Of a stretch of 38,252 nucleotides of DNA, positions 9,601 through 17,597 are shown in pieces. The notes under the pieces were generated by a model that was not told where the DNA came from, ran no database searches, and saw only the letters and a program-made list of their open reading frames with translations. Where the stretch lies: positions 1 through 38,252 of IMG/VR virus record IMGVR_UViG_3300033146_001478, one strand, 5' to 3'. Source of the stretch: a virus. Both the position numbers and the translations under genes were made by a program. Positions within the stretch are counted from its first letter, which is position 1; each line of letters opens with the position of its first letter.

Positions 9601-9831
9601 GTAAATGGAAGGACAGATGATATAGAAAAACGGATTAGTAAAGCTACAATGGTTACAAAAGACACTACAACCATTAACTTTAATGGTATAATAGAAACAT
9701 CAACAGATGATAGGTACGACTTGTATGGGGTATCAGACCCCGATAGAGACGCTAGATATACAATTACAGGCGAGTCTACTAGGTTTGAGATGTTAAGTCT
9801 GGTTTTAAATATAATTTATGGGGTTAAATAA
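6697..9831 (+). CDS. Tail tubular protein B / nozzle (T7 gp12 type), enlarged
   Basis: The N-terminus (KFSKGEVDERLLERQDINILDSS, then an NLVSTPYGGVKIRAGQE segment) and the RLWFGGSKGKPNGVWASR and IFTRSGEWVL motifs are hallmarks of the gp12 nozzle protein. At 1044 residues it is about 250 longer than T7 gp12 (794). The extra length lies mainly in a beta-rich stretch between about residues 120 and 520, suggesting inserted surface domains on the nozzle. The ATG directly follows the stop of the previous gene, and the end is TAATG-coupled to the next. Confidence 0.92.
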   Translation: MNTLQKKVKFSKGEVDERLLERQDINILDSSASYIKNLVSTPYGGVKIRAGQENIDTLVNGFDYASVDATTAEDKTRPTYHYIGDGRPTVTTTETETITDATSSCFINDGAYLVVAINKTIRVYTTSTAYSINSMTQFDSDIDLSSSIDDISEIRIFENIITAKQHGLFALDGEKIVKYNLNMHFDYNDNPAYLEITEIESYDIDGVSATNTAYTFNIIDSGSILVVMMYDTAVGDLKPIIYKVPLGTAYSVTTVKGFVFQSNDYRPVFGGGLSLCFNSDGSYLFLLPSATYKLNTSYGLMHLAVEASPASDTIPSGSRWIKSDDALILGTQSGTLTLATIVYHDNSIANAFTQDTAKYISTNNIQDTVETLKPKLGAGSVDLGGFLFTVTGYSENHSSIDIKGIRINSTTAQTMDILVTNFTDPLATITITNEAQDISIPFYTTSSTYIQLNFLYPDYKTETMPYPLEFTFIGERKVASENTVWTKLIPFVFNADQKYLILLTDGRGDVYKDDVLISSFINEDLDENYLEELIYTQKEDTIILTHPDMYPKMIQRLTDTYFNCVDVPLENIPYHTFSGEQIVVHTEDLTVSDVSGNIKVTASASAFTSADVGQYIDSGLRGGGRVKITSYVSATEVRGYTVIPFYSTATITGEWDLVGGYEPVWSSTRGYPISCTFYQQRLWFGGSKGKPNGVWASRVGQYSSFENANNYSNDAIDITLDSGQAEQITNIYPNRGVQIFTRSGEWVLPDNTLTPDNITAVKTTYNGSYPKVEAVAIKGVTMFIERNGKNLLGFVYNDKQASYITSSISLLASLINNPVNMTLDNNSTRNEADYLYIVNNDGTAVVACLLLDEQISSFVRHETLNGEIKDMVALGEDIYMLVKRDYATTLEKLDELLLSDNTVTRTPASDVVSELDSFNGLEVIVYDDSESYGKYTVAGGEITLTSTPVGDVYVGIPIEYQLISTKIAVNGRTDDIEKRISKATMVTKDTTTINFNGIIETSTDDRYDLYGVSDPDRDARYTITGESTRFEMLSLVLNIIYGVK

Positions 9832-10322
9832 TGGAATATAATATATTTGATACAGATTACACACAACAACAGCAACAGAAATTGATTGATGATAGAAATC
9901 TTTTCAATGTAAAATCAAAGATAGAATATGGAGCAAGTGCTTTAGCAACCCTATTCCAACCTGATATAAATTATGACAAATTAGTAGGTAACGCTAAACA
10001 GGCAGAACAACAGGCTGATAATATTGAAGCACAGGCAATGGAGCAAGCTGACTTAATGAGGCAACAATTAAATGAATATCTTGGAGATGCTGTATATACT
10101 TCTGCTCGTAGAGGCGTAAAGGTTAATGAGGGTAGTGCTAAAGACCACGTTGAATTAAGTTCTAAGGCTATGGGAGAAGATGAAAGTACTATGTTTAAAA
10201 ACGCTGATAAAAAGGCAGAGGAGTATAGAACTATGGCAGATGAATACAGAAAGAGTGCAAAGGCACAACAAGAATCGACTATGATTAAGAACGCAATTAC
10301 AGTAGGGATGATGTTTCTATAA
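9831..10322 (+). CDS. Internal virion protein, T7 gp14-like
   Basis: This 163-residue protein follows the nozzle gene with a TAATG overlap, exactly where T7 gp14 (196 residues) lies. It is helical, Ala/Gln/Glu-rich (about residues 55-80), with a central TSARRGVKVNEGSAKDHVEL block resembling the conserved Arg/Gly/Ser motif of gp14-like proteins, and a hydrophobic C-terminus. It would be ejected first and form an outer-membrane pore for DNA entry. The assignment rests on order, size and composition. Confidence 0.8.
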   Translation: MEYNIFDTDYTQQQQQKLIDDRNLFNVKSKIEYGASALATLFQPDINYDKLVGNAKQAEQQADNIEAQAMEQADLMRQQLNEYLGDAVYTSARRGVKVNEGSAKDHVELSSKAMGEDESTMFKNADKKAEEYRTMADEYRKSAKAQQESTMIKNAITVGMMFL

Positions 10323-11845
10323 TGGCAAATTTAAAAAGAAGAATACAAACACAAAACATAGTTCATCAAAGCGTAGATGTATCTGACCAGATACGAGCTA
10401 ACACACTGCAAAGTGTAGCTGGTATGGCAAACAAGATGGGTGCTCAAGATGAGGCTAAGGTTGCTCAGATAACCAGAACTTATAGGGTAAGAAATAACCA
10501 GCTTGGGCAGAACGTGGTTAAGCAGGCTTATGAAGCTAATCCTACTGACCCGACAGCTTTTGCTAAGACAGCTAAACAAGGTCTTGATGCAATTTATAAA
10601 GGGCTTGATAGCGATGAGGATAAAATATCTTTTATGGCAGATATGCAGGTTTATACATCTCCTTATAGTTCTAGGGTAAATGTTAACTATGATAATAAAA
10701 TGGAACTTATAGCTAACACAGCTAGGCGTGATGGAACTAATTTAGCAGTAAGTAATTTTGGGGAGAACGCCTCAATGCTGTATACAAAAACAAAAGGGTA
10801 TACTGATTTACTCATTCCTCTTAAACAGGCTTACGACCACGCAGAAGATAGAGATGAGAGCGGTAATTATATCTTATCTGTAGGAGAGAGAGCCAGAGCA
10901 AGAGACGCTTGGGAGAATAAAGGGTTTTATGGGATTATTGGTTGGGCTGGCGAAATGCAACAGCGTAAAAACTATAATGAATTAACAAAGACAAGAAATT
11001 ATGCGTTAAAGAATAAAAACAAGTTTATGAAAGAAAATGAACTTTCAGAAGAAACTTATACAAAAACATTAAAAGCACTAGACCATTATATCAAAGGAGG
11101 TAACGGTAGTGGTGGGAATAGTCCAGCCTCATCTGCCAAGTTGATAACGCTTAAAGCAATGATTAAGGATATGGATATCTCAAATGGAACGATTAAGAAT
11201 GAGCAGTATAGAAATCTAACAGATATAAACGAGGTTAAGGCTGGTTTAACCTCTGCCTATGAGAGTGGAGATATTAAATATGCTGACTATATTTCTAATA
11301 TGGTTACTTGTAAAGAAGCAAGCGTTAAACTATTGCGAGACAGGGCAGAGGTTAAAGAAAAAGCTGGTACAGTTGGAGTTTGGGGGCATATAGGCAATTT
11401 TGTTACTTTTGGTTTAGCAGGGATTAAGGACGACCCAAAATCACTAGAGCAAACAGCTTTAGAGGGAACGAGAGCAATGCTAAATCCTTTATATGAATTG
11501 GATAAAGATAATGCCATTTATTTAGAGGACGATATCTTAGAGGGAATATATAGGGGTTTTGATGAAGCTGGACTAGACCCTAAAAATACAGATTCAGCCT
11601 ATGTAGTAGAGAACCTAGAAAAAATAAACAGCATTAGAAATAATGTAGTAAGGCAGATATATCCTAATGCAAGGAAATATACAGACGAGGCTTTAAATGA
11701 GCCGGATATGTTACAGACTATAATCTCTGCTGGTCATAGGGACTTTACAATGGATGTTGCTCAAACGCAGATGGATAAAATATTAAACCCTCAAACAGAT
11801 TTATTTCCTGCTGATGGGAAAGACCCACTTGGGTTTAATCTATAA
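10322..11845 (+). CDS. Internal virion protein, T7 gp15-like
   Basis: This 507-residue protein is TAATG-coupled on both sides between the gp14-like and gp16-like genes. It is almost wholly helical and polar, without catalytic motifs; one Gly/Ser-rich linker (GGNGSGGNSPASS, about residues 260-272) separates two halves. It is shorter than T7 gp15 (747). It would form part of the inner core and the periplasmic tunnel. The function is inferred from synteny. Confidence 0.8.
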   Translation: MANLKRRIQTQNIVHQSVDVSDQIRANTLQSVAGMANKMGAQDEAKVAQITRTYRVRNNQLGQNVVKQAYEANPTDPTAFAKTAKQGLDAIYKGLDSDEDKISFMADMQVYTSPYSSRVNVNYDNKMELIANTARRDGTNLAVSNFGENASMLYTKTKGYTDLLIPLKQAYDHAEDRDESGNYILSVGERARARDAWENKGFYGIIGWAGEMQQRKNYNELTKTRNYALKNKNKFMKENELSEETYTKTLKALDHYIKGGNGSGGNSPASSAKLITLKAMIKDMDISNGTIKNEQYRNLTDINEVKAGLTSAYESGDIKYADYISNMVTCKEASVKLLRDRAEVKEKAGTVGVWGHIGNFVTFGLAGIKDDPKSLEQTALEGTRAMLNPLYELDKDNAIYLEDDILEGIYRGFDEAGLDPKNTDSAYVVENLEKINSIRNNVVRQIYPNARKYTDEALNEPDMLQTIISAGHRDFTMDVAQTQMDKILNPQTDLFPADGKDPLGFNL

Positions 11846-14800
11846 TGACCAATAAGCTAGACTTATTAAGAGAACAATCTCCGCAATATGAAAAAATACC
11901 TACAGAACAGCTCCTAGAGGGGCTACATAAAAACTATTATTCTGATATGGACTACGATGATTTTAAAGACAAGGCACTAAAACGCTTTGATAGAGGCGTA
12001 ATCAAAACAAATCTTGTAGGTGTTGCAGAAAGCGTTGAAAGTGCGATACCTAATATGGAGATGTCCTTTGCAAAACTAGGGCAAGTACGAAGACAGCTTG
12101 CAGGTAGTGATATTGTACAAAGTGATTTAGGTAAATTTCTTGGTAGGATTTCTCCAGTGTTTAATGCCTTTAGGAAAACAAAAATAATTGATGATATTTT
12201 AGAGAAAAAGGGGATAGATATATACGGTAAGGCTGAGAAAATGTCAGATGACTATAAATATAAATTCAAACTAACAGACAGAGAACGCCAGACGGTTTCT
12301 GGGAAGATAGGAACTACTTTTGGTAGTGCTTATAAGTTTGTTGCCTATGCACCTTTTGGGTTAACGGCAATGGGATTAGATGTATTTGGTGGTGTCTATA
12401 AAGATATAGACAGTACAAATCCTGAGTGGAGTGAGAATAAGAAACTGGCATACTCTTTTGCTCACGCATTGCCAGAAACTCTTTTAGAGAAGTGGGGGAC
12501 AGCACAGCTTCTAGACCCTTTTATAAACGGGATAGCAAAAACAACACTTAAAACAACCTTAACAAAAAGCACTTTATTTTTAGGGGTTAAGCAAGGGTTA
12601 AAGAACTTTGTAAAAGAGGGCGGTCAGGAAGCGTCGCAAGAGCTTGCTAGTAATATTATAGACAAGCTATATCAAAAAGATGTTAAACTCTTTGACAATA
12701 TGACTGAGTCATTCTTTCTTGGTGGGCTTGTTGGTCATGCTTTTGGTATGTCCGCTGGGATGATAAACGCCCATACATCTAAAAAGATGTTTAGAGAGTC
12801 TTTAGCAATAAGCAACTTCTCCCCAACAGAAACAAAAACACTTGAGACAGCTATATCAAAGGTTGTTACGAATGAAGTAATGGCTAATCAAGATGGCGTA
12901 GTAGAAGCGTTAGAGATGGTTGCTAACTCTGATGTATTAAATGAACTGCCAGATGCAACAGTAGAGCTTGCCGAGAAACTAAAAGAATATGGTATGCCAG
13001 AGGAAGATATAGTTAATATGGCTAATAGCCTAAGTGTTGAAGACCAATCAATGTTAAACGACCAATTTAAAGTAGCAGAAACAGAAGACGACGTTAAGGT
13101 GTATGAACAGGCTAAACAATATTTTACAGAAACAATTAAAGAGGCAGGATATACAGAAAAAGAAGCTAATAGGTTTTCAGAACTATATAACTCTTTTGTA
13201 GCTACCTCGGCAAAGATGTTAGGTAAAACTCGTAGGGAAGTATTTAAGGATGTTATGCCTGATATACAAAGAAGCGATGTTTCACATGAAACAAGTTCTA
13301 CAGAGAAAGGCTCTTATAATGCAATTAAAAGAGTTATGACGCTAATGCCGACAGCAGATACATCTACTTTCCTACACGAAACAGGGCACGTTTTCTTTGA
13401 TTTCTACCTAAAGAATATGCCTAGTATGGCTAATGATGTTATTAAATGGGCTGGTGTAGGCAACAAAAGTTGGGATAAGTTAAATGTTAAAGAGAAAACA
13501 AGAGTGCAAGAGGCTTTTGCTAGAGGGTTCGAGGTATATCTTGCAGAGGGAAAAGCACCAACCAAATCTTTGGCTACATCTTTTAATGAATTTAAAGAGT
13601 GGTTGTTGGGAACTTATGGTGATATAAGCAAGATAATGAAACAGGGTGGATTTGATTTTGAAATATCAGATGACATAAGGAAACTCTACGACAGTATGCT
13701 TAATGAAACTGGAGAGATAATAATAGATAAAACTATAAAACCTACTATTGGACAAGAAACGCTGTACCAAAAAGAGCAGGCAGAGTTGCAGAGAATGAGA
13801 AAACAATACAAGGTAATTAAAAAGGCAAGCAAGAAGAAGAACAGTAAAATAGATGCGTCAGAGGTAGAGGCTTTAAAATCAATGATTGACGCTATTAATA
13901 CAGTTGATAACGTGAAATCTCCTAGGTGGGCTAAAGAGCGTGCAGAGGAAGATTGGCAAGAGAGTGTCTCCGCACAAGTGTATGAAAATAAAATTAAAAT
14001 AACGCCAGAGTTTAAGAAAATGGCAAAGAGGTATGGAGTACCAGCAGGGTTTATGACAAACGAGGAGTTTGCTTCATCTGCTGACCAAGTTGCGGATGAG
14101 TTAGGTTTAGAGACAGAGGAGATGTTAGAGACACTTGCGGATGAAAAATCTAAGAAAGATTATATCAAGAAAAGGATAGACGTATATAAAGAGGAGTTAG
14201 CATCTGTTATTGATATAGATGAAACACAGGCATTGATTAAACAATTAAAAAAAGATGTTGAGGCTGAAAGTGTTACAGGACTACAAAGGGAGGTTATCAA
14301 ACGCATCCGTGATATGAAACTAGACCCTGTTTATAAGATAAAGTTTTTAGGTCAGATACAGAAAGCAAAAACCATCACATCACAGCAAGCAGTGTTAAAT
14401 AACATGGAAATAAAAGAGATGGATTATTACAATACCCAAATTCTTAAAGTTGCTAATTCAAAGATAGCGAAACTTGTTAAGAAAATGAAACCAAAGATAG
14501 ACACCAAGAAAGGTAAAACTAAGTTTACTTATAGCGATACAGAGGTATTTAAAGAAATATATAGGATAAACAAGCTAACCAAAGCAGAGGCACGGAGAGA
14601 GCAAGATAATATCTTAGAGGCTTTTGATGACAGTGAAATACCAGACAGAACAGAGAAGTTGCTTAGGATGTTTACAGAGTATAAGGCAAGGGGTATAAAG
14701 GACGGGTTTCCAGTATTATCTTTTGGTCTTTATGACGAGCTGACCAATGCTTACAAACAAGCTAAAGAGGCTAAGGACAATGAAGACTTTAATAAAAGAA

Positions 14801-16755
14801 TGAATAAGAGTAAGAGGGTTAATGATTTTCTCTCTGGGATGGATAATGTTAAATTCCAAGGGACTAAAGAGGATTTAAAAGGCAAGAGCCTACAAGTGTA
14901 TTTATCTAACTTTGGTAATATCGGGACAATGATAAATGCTATTGCTGGTAAAGAACAAGAAGAAGCATTAAATTCAGAGATTGCAGAGAGTAATAGGAAT
15001 ACAGCAATTCATCAAAGTGTTAATAAAACAATTAAAGATATCTTAACTGTATTTGGCAAAAAGCACCCTTTAGACTTTCTAAAGATATTGGATAGTTTTC
15101 AGGAGCGAGGGGAATTTAAACTTGTTGAGCGAGAGGCTCGATACGAGGACAGAAAACCACTTGTAAGGACTTTTGATTTTTTAGGGATACTTGATATATA
15201 TAACGCTATTAAGAATGATAAAACTCGCAATGACTACTTTATGGCTTACGGTAAGGATAATGTACTGGCGTTAGTTAATAAACTAACATCACAAGAAAGA
15301 GATATGGCAGATATAATGATGAGGGACGCAATAGACCATTATGATATGTTAAATAAGAAGCATATCGAAACTTATGGGATAGCGTTACCACAAAGAGATG
15401 AGTACTGGATGAGGACGTCGATGAAACCAAAAGACAGTTTGGTTGATAATCAAATGGTTGCAGATAATAAAGCTAGTTTCTTTAAGAGTAGTGCCAAAGG
15501 GATAACAACTCCTATGCCTATGAACGCTTGGGTTAAATATCAAGAGTTTATGGCAGGGGCAAAGCACGTTGAATATTTACAGGATAAATGGATAGCATTA
15601 AGAACTATCACAGACAGCGATACAATTAAGCAAGAGATAGCTGATAGATATGGAAAGCAGATGATGCCTGCAATGAGACAGGCGGTAGATAGAATAAGCT
15701 TGCACGGAGTAATGAGAACTGCCTCTTGGTTTAATAAAATGGTGGGTAAAACATTAAGCAACTGGACAAGGGCAAAGATAGCCGTTAACCCATCGGTATA
15801 TTTAAAACAAACAATCAGTATGAATAACTATGCAACATCTATTCCTGCAGGCGAGTGGGCTAAGTATTTTGCCGAGGGAGTGGCACACCATAAAGAAACA
15901 CTAGATTTTATGTTTAAAAACTCCCCTTATCTTACAGAGCGGTTTCATAGGGGGTATGATAAAGATATCAAACAAGCTCAAATAGAGATGAAGAAGTTAG
16001 CTACCTCAAAGCAAATAAACGACGTCATGACGGGTCTTGCTAAGATTGGAGATATTCAGGCTATCGTATACGGTGGTTATCCTGTAATCAAATATTATGA
16101 AAGTCAGGGGCTATCTATAGAAGAAGCAGAGACAAAGTTTAGGCAAGCTACGATAAAGGGTCAACAATCAGGATTAGAGTCTTCGCTATCTAACGCACAG
16201 GCAGACCCTAATAATAGGTTATGGTTTACCTTTAAGAATACCCCCACTCAATATCTAAGACAAAATGTAAACGCTATTATCTCGTATCAAAACGGAGATA
16301 TAAGCGGTAAAGAGGCTTCAAAGATACTTGCGGTATATGGGGTTATCCAACCATCGTTATATGTTATGGCGGAGGAACTAATCAGGCATGGATTATATGG
16401 TAAAAAAGATGACGATGACGATGATAATATACTAGAGAGAATGTTAAAGTTTATTATCTTTTCTCCTGCAAACGCAATCCCTATCGCTGGAGATATTCTA
16501 AAAACCATAGGCGACATATCTTATGCTAAGGCAAGTGGCAAAAAGATTAAATATGTAGATATATCAATACCTACTATAAATGACACGGTAAGCTCTTTAA
16601 AGGCTTTAAACAGTTCTATGCAAGCAGGGTTAGATGATTTCACTCTAAAGGATTTTATAGACATAACAGCCCCAGTTATAGAGCTTACAAAAGGTGTTCC
16701 TGTAAAAACGGCAGAGCGTATTGTAGTGAATAATATAAATAGATTTAAAGATTAA
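11845..16755 (+). CDS. Large internal/ejection protein (gp16 position) with metallopeptidase motif
   Basis: This 1636-residue giant is in the T7 gp16 position (1318 residues) and TAATG-coupled to the gp15-like gene. I see no lytic transglycosylase signature. Instead a zinc peptidase site is visible: TFLHETGHVFF gives HExxH (His511, Glu512, His515), and EAFARGFEVYLAEG offers Glu556 as a likely third ligand. This layout occurs in large polyvalent phage proteins. The N-terminal third has hydrophobic stretches (about 150-190 and 285-310) that could insert in the inner membrane. The middle is highly charged helix. A run of six Asp lies at about 1522-1527 before another hydrophobic stretch (about 1535-1555). 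The C-terminal part (VNPSVYLKQ, NRLWFTFKNTPTQYLRQ) resembles C-terminal domains of polyvalent proteins. It would enter the host with the DNA. Confidence 0.85.
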   Translation: MTNKLDLLREQSPQYEKIPTEQLLEGLHKNYYSDMDYDDFKDKALKRFDRGVIKTNLVGVAESVESAIPNMEMSFAKLGQVRRQLAGSDIVQSDLGKFLGRISPVFNAFRKTKIIDDILEKKGIDIYGKAEKMSDDYKYKFKLTDRERQTVSGKIGTTFGSAYKFVAYAPFGLTAMGLDVFGGVYKDIDSTNPEWSENKKLAYSFAHALPETLLEKWGTAQLLDPFINGIAKTTLKTTLTKSTLFLGVKQGLKNFVKEGGQEASQELASNIIDKLYQKDVKLFDNMTESFFLGGLVGHAFGMSAGMINAHTSKKMFRESLAISNFSPTETKTLETAISKVVTNEVMANQDGVVEALEMVANSDVLNELPDATVELAEKLKEYGMPEEDIVNMANSLSVEDQSMLNDQFKVAETEDDVKVYEQAKQYFTETIKEAGYTEKEANRFSELYNSFVATSAKMLGKTRREVFKDVMPDIQRSDVSHETSSTEKGSYNAIKRVMTLMPTADTSTFLHETGHVFFDFYLKNMPSMANDVIKWAGVGNKSWDKLNVKEKTRVQEAFARGFEVYLAEGKAPTKSLATSFNEFKEWLLGTYGDISKIMKQGGFDFEISDDIRKLYDSMLNETGEIIIDKTIKPTIGQETLYQKEQAELQRMRKQYKVIKKASKKKNSKIDASEVEALKSMIDAINTVDNVKSPRWAKERAEEDWQESVSAQVYENKIKITPEFKKMAKRYGVPAGFMTNEEFASSADQVADELGLETEEMLETLADEKSKKDYIKKRIDVYKEELASVIDIDETQALIKQLKKDVEAESVTGLQREVIKRIRDMKLDPVYKIKFLGQIQKAKTITSQQAVLNNMEIKEMDYYNTQILKVANSKIAKLVKKMKPKIDTKKGKTKFTYSDTEVFKEIYRINKLTKAEARREQDNILEAFDDSEIPDRTEKLLRMFTEYKARGIKDGFPVLSFGLYDELTNAYKQAKEAKDNEDFNKRMNKSKRVNDFLSGMDNVKFQGTKEDLKGKSLQVYLSNFGNIGTMINAIAGKEQEEALNSEIAESNRNTAIHQSVNKTIKDILTVFGKKHPLDFLKILDSFQERGEFKLVEREARYEDRKPLVRTFDFLGILDIYNAIKNDKTRNDYFMAYGKDNVLALVNKLTSQERDMADIMMRDAIDHYDMLNKKHIETYGIALPQRDEYWMRTSMKPKDSLVDNQMVADNKASFFKSSAKGITTPMPMNAWVKYQEFMAGAKHVEYLQDKWIALRTITDSDTIKQEIADRYGKQMMPAMRQAVDRISLHGVMRTASWFNKMVGKTLSNWTRAKIAVNPSVYLKQTISMNNYATSIPAGEWAKYFAEGVAHHKETLDFMFKNSPYLTERFHRGYDKDIKQAQIEMKKLATSKQINDVMTGLAKIGDIQAIVYGGYPVIKYYESQGLSIEEAETKFRQATIKGQQSGLESSLSNAQADPNNRLWFTFKNTPTQYLRQNVNAIISYQNGDISGKEASKILAVYGVIQPSLYVMAEELIRHGLYGKKDDDDDDNILERMLKFIIFSPANAIPIAGDILKTIGDISYAKASGKKIKYVDISIPTINDTVSSLKALNSSMQAGLDDFTLKDFIDITAPVIELTKGVPVKTAERIVVNNINRFKD

Positions 16756-16756
16756 G

Positions 16757-16767
16757 TGTGTTATAAT
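16757..16767 (+). promoter_or_regulatory. Extended -10 promoter before tail fibre cassette
   Basis: TGTTATAAT (TATAAT at 16762-16767 with a TG one base upstream) lies between the ejection-protein gene and the first fibre gene, with no clear -35. Together with the GGGGAG ribosome site before 16788 it suggests a separate transcription start for the adhesin cassette. Confidence 0.5.
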
Positions 16768-16787
16768 CAGTAAAAGGGGAGTTTTTA

Positions 16788-17579
16788 ATGTTTGTTGCAG
16801 AGCGTTTTGGAACATTAGGAGGACAAGCAAAGGGTGGAGTATCCTTCCAGCTGTTTTCATACCTAACCACAGATGACAGCAAAGATGATATTCTTGTTGA
16901 CGGGTATTTTGACGATACACGCCAAACATTAAGGGTAAATGATGTTATACAAGTGCTTGATAAAACAGAAGAAGAAGTTAAGCAATATTTTATAAGGATA
17001 TCGTTAAAACCTTTAGAGGGTGGAGTTAAGTCTGAGGAAATAATGGGTGATAGTCCTATTGCAGAAGTTCCTACACCAGTTGCAGAAACACCGACAGGAG
17101 TTATTGACGGGGCTAATACAGAGTTTACATTAAGTGAAACACCTTCTGGGACGGCAGGGGTTCTAGTTTTATTAGATGGGATAATGCAATACAATGGAGT
17201 AGATTATTCCGTAACGGGAGATACGATAACCTTTACTACAGCTCCAGCTACAGGAAGTAGTATATTTTCTTATTATAATATAACAAGTGCTGATGGTACA
17301 TTAGGGGATAAAGAAGCAAGGATTAATCTCAATTTAGCTTATAATATAGCAAAAGAATCAGCTTATAAAGAGTTTACCTTTGCATCTGGAAAGCTAACAG
17401 GGATTGATATATGGGAAACATCATCAAAGACAACTAAGCTATTCACTAAGACATTATCCTTTACAGGCGATGTGCTTAACACTGTAACTACAGTAGATGA
17501 ATTAAATAGCAAAACATTAACAAAGACTTTTACTTATAATGGCTCTGATATAGATACGATAAGTGAAGTAATAACATAA
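16788..17579 (+). CDS. Tail fibre / adaptor protein
   Basis: This 263-residue beta-rich protein opens the tail-fibre cassette. Its N-terminal domain (about 1-85, FVAERFGTLGGQAKGGVSFQLFSYLTTDD onwards) may attach to the tail. The middle (about 105-165) is a phage-fibre module with the pattern F-x-L-x-x-x-P, VLLDGIMQYNGVDYSV, ITFTTAPATGSSI. The C-terminal part carries strands of the type KTLSFTGDVLNTVT and KTFTYNGSDIDTIS, common at fibre and baseplate ends. It probably joins the variable fibres to the nozzle. The attachment role is inferred from its first place after the ejection proteins, where T7 has gp17. Confidence 0.7.
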   Translation: MFVAERFGTLGGQAKGGVSFQLFSYLTTDDSKDDILVDGYFDDTRQTLRVNDVIQVLDKTEEEVKQYFIRISLKPLEGGVKSEEIMGDSPIAEVPTPVAETPTGVIDGANTEFTLSETPSGTAGVLVLLDGIMQYNGVDYSVTGDTITFTTAPATGSSIFSYYNITSADGTLGDKEARINLNLAYNIAKESAYKEFTFASGKLTGIDIWETSSKTTKLFTKTLSFTGDVLNTVTTVDELNSKTLTKTFTYNGSDIDTISEVIT

Positions 17580-17597
17580 AAAGAGAGGGGTAAGAAA

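Noticed and set aside
16645-17194. Minus-strand ORFs over the fibre start
   Set aside because: Antisense to the end of the ejection protein and the fibre gene, which have clear SD sites and promoter.
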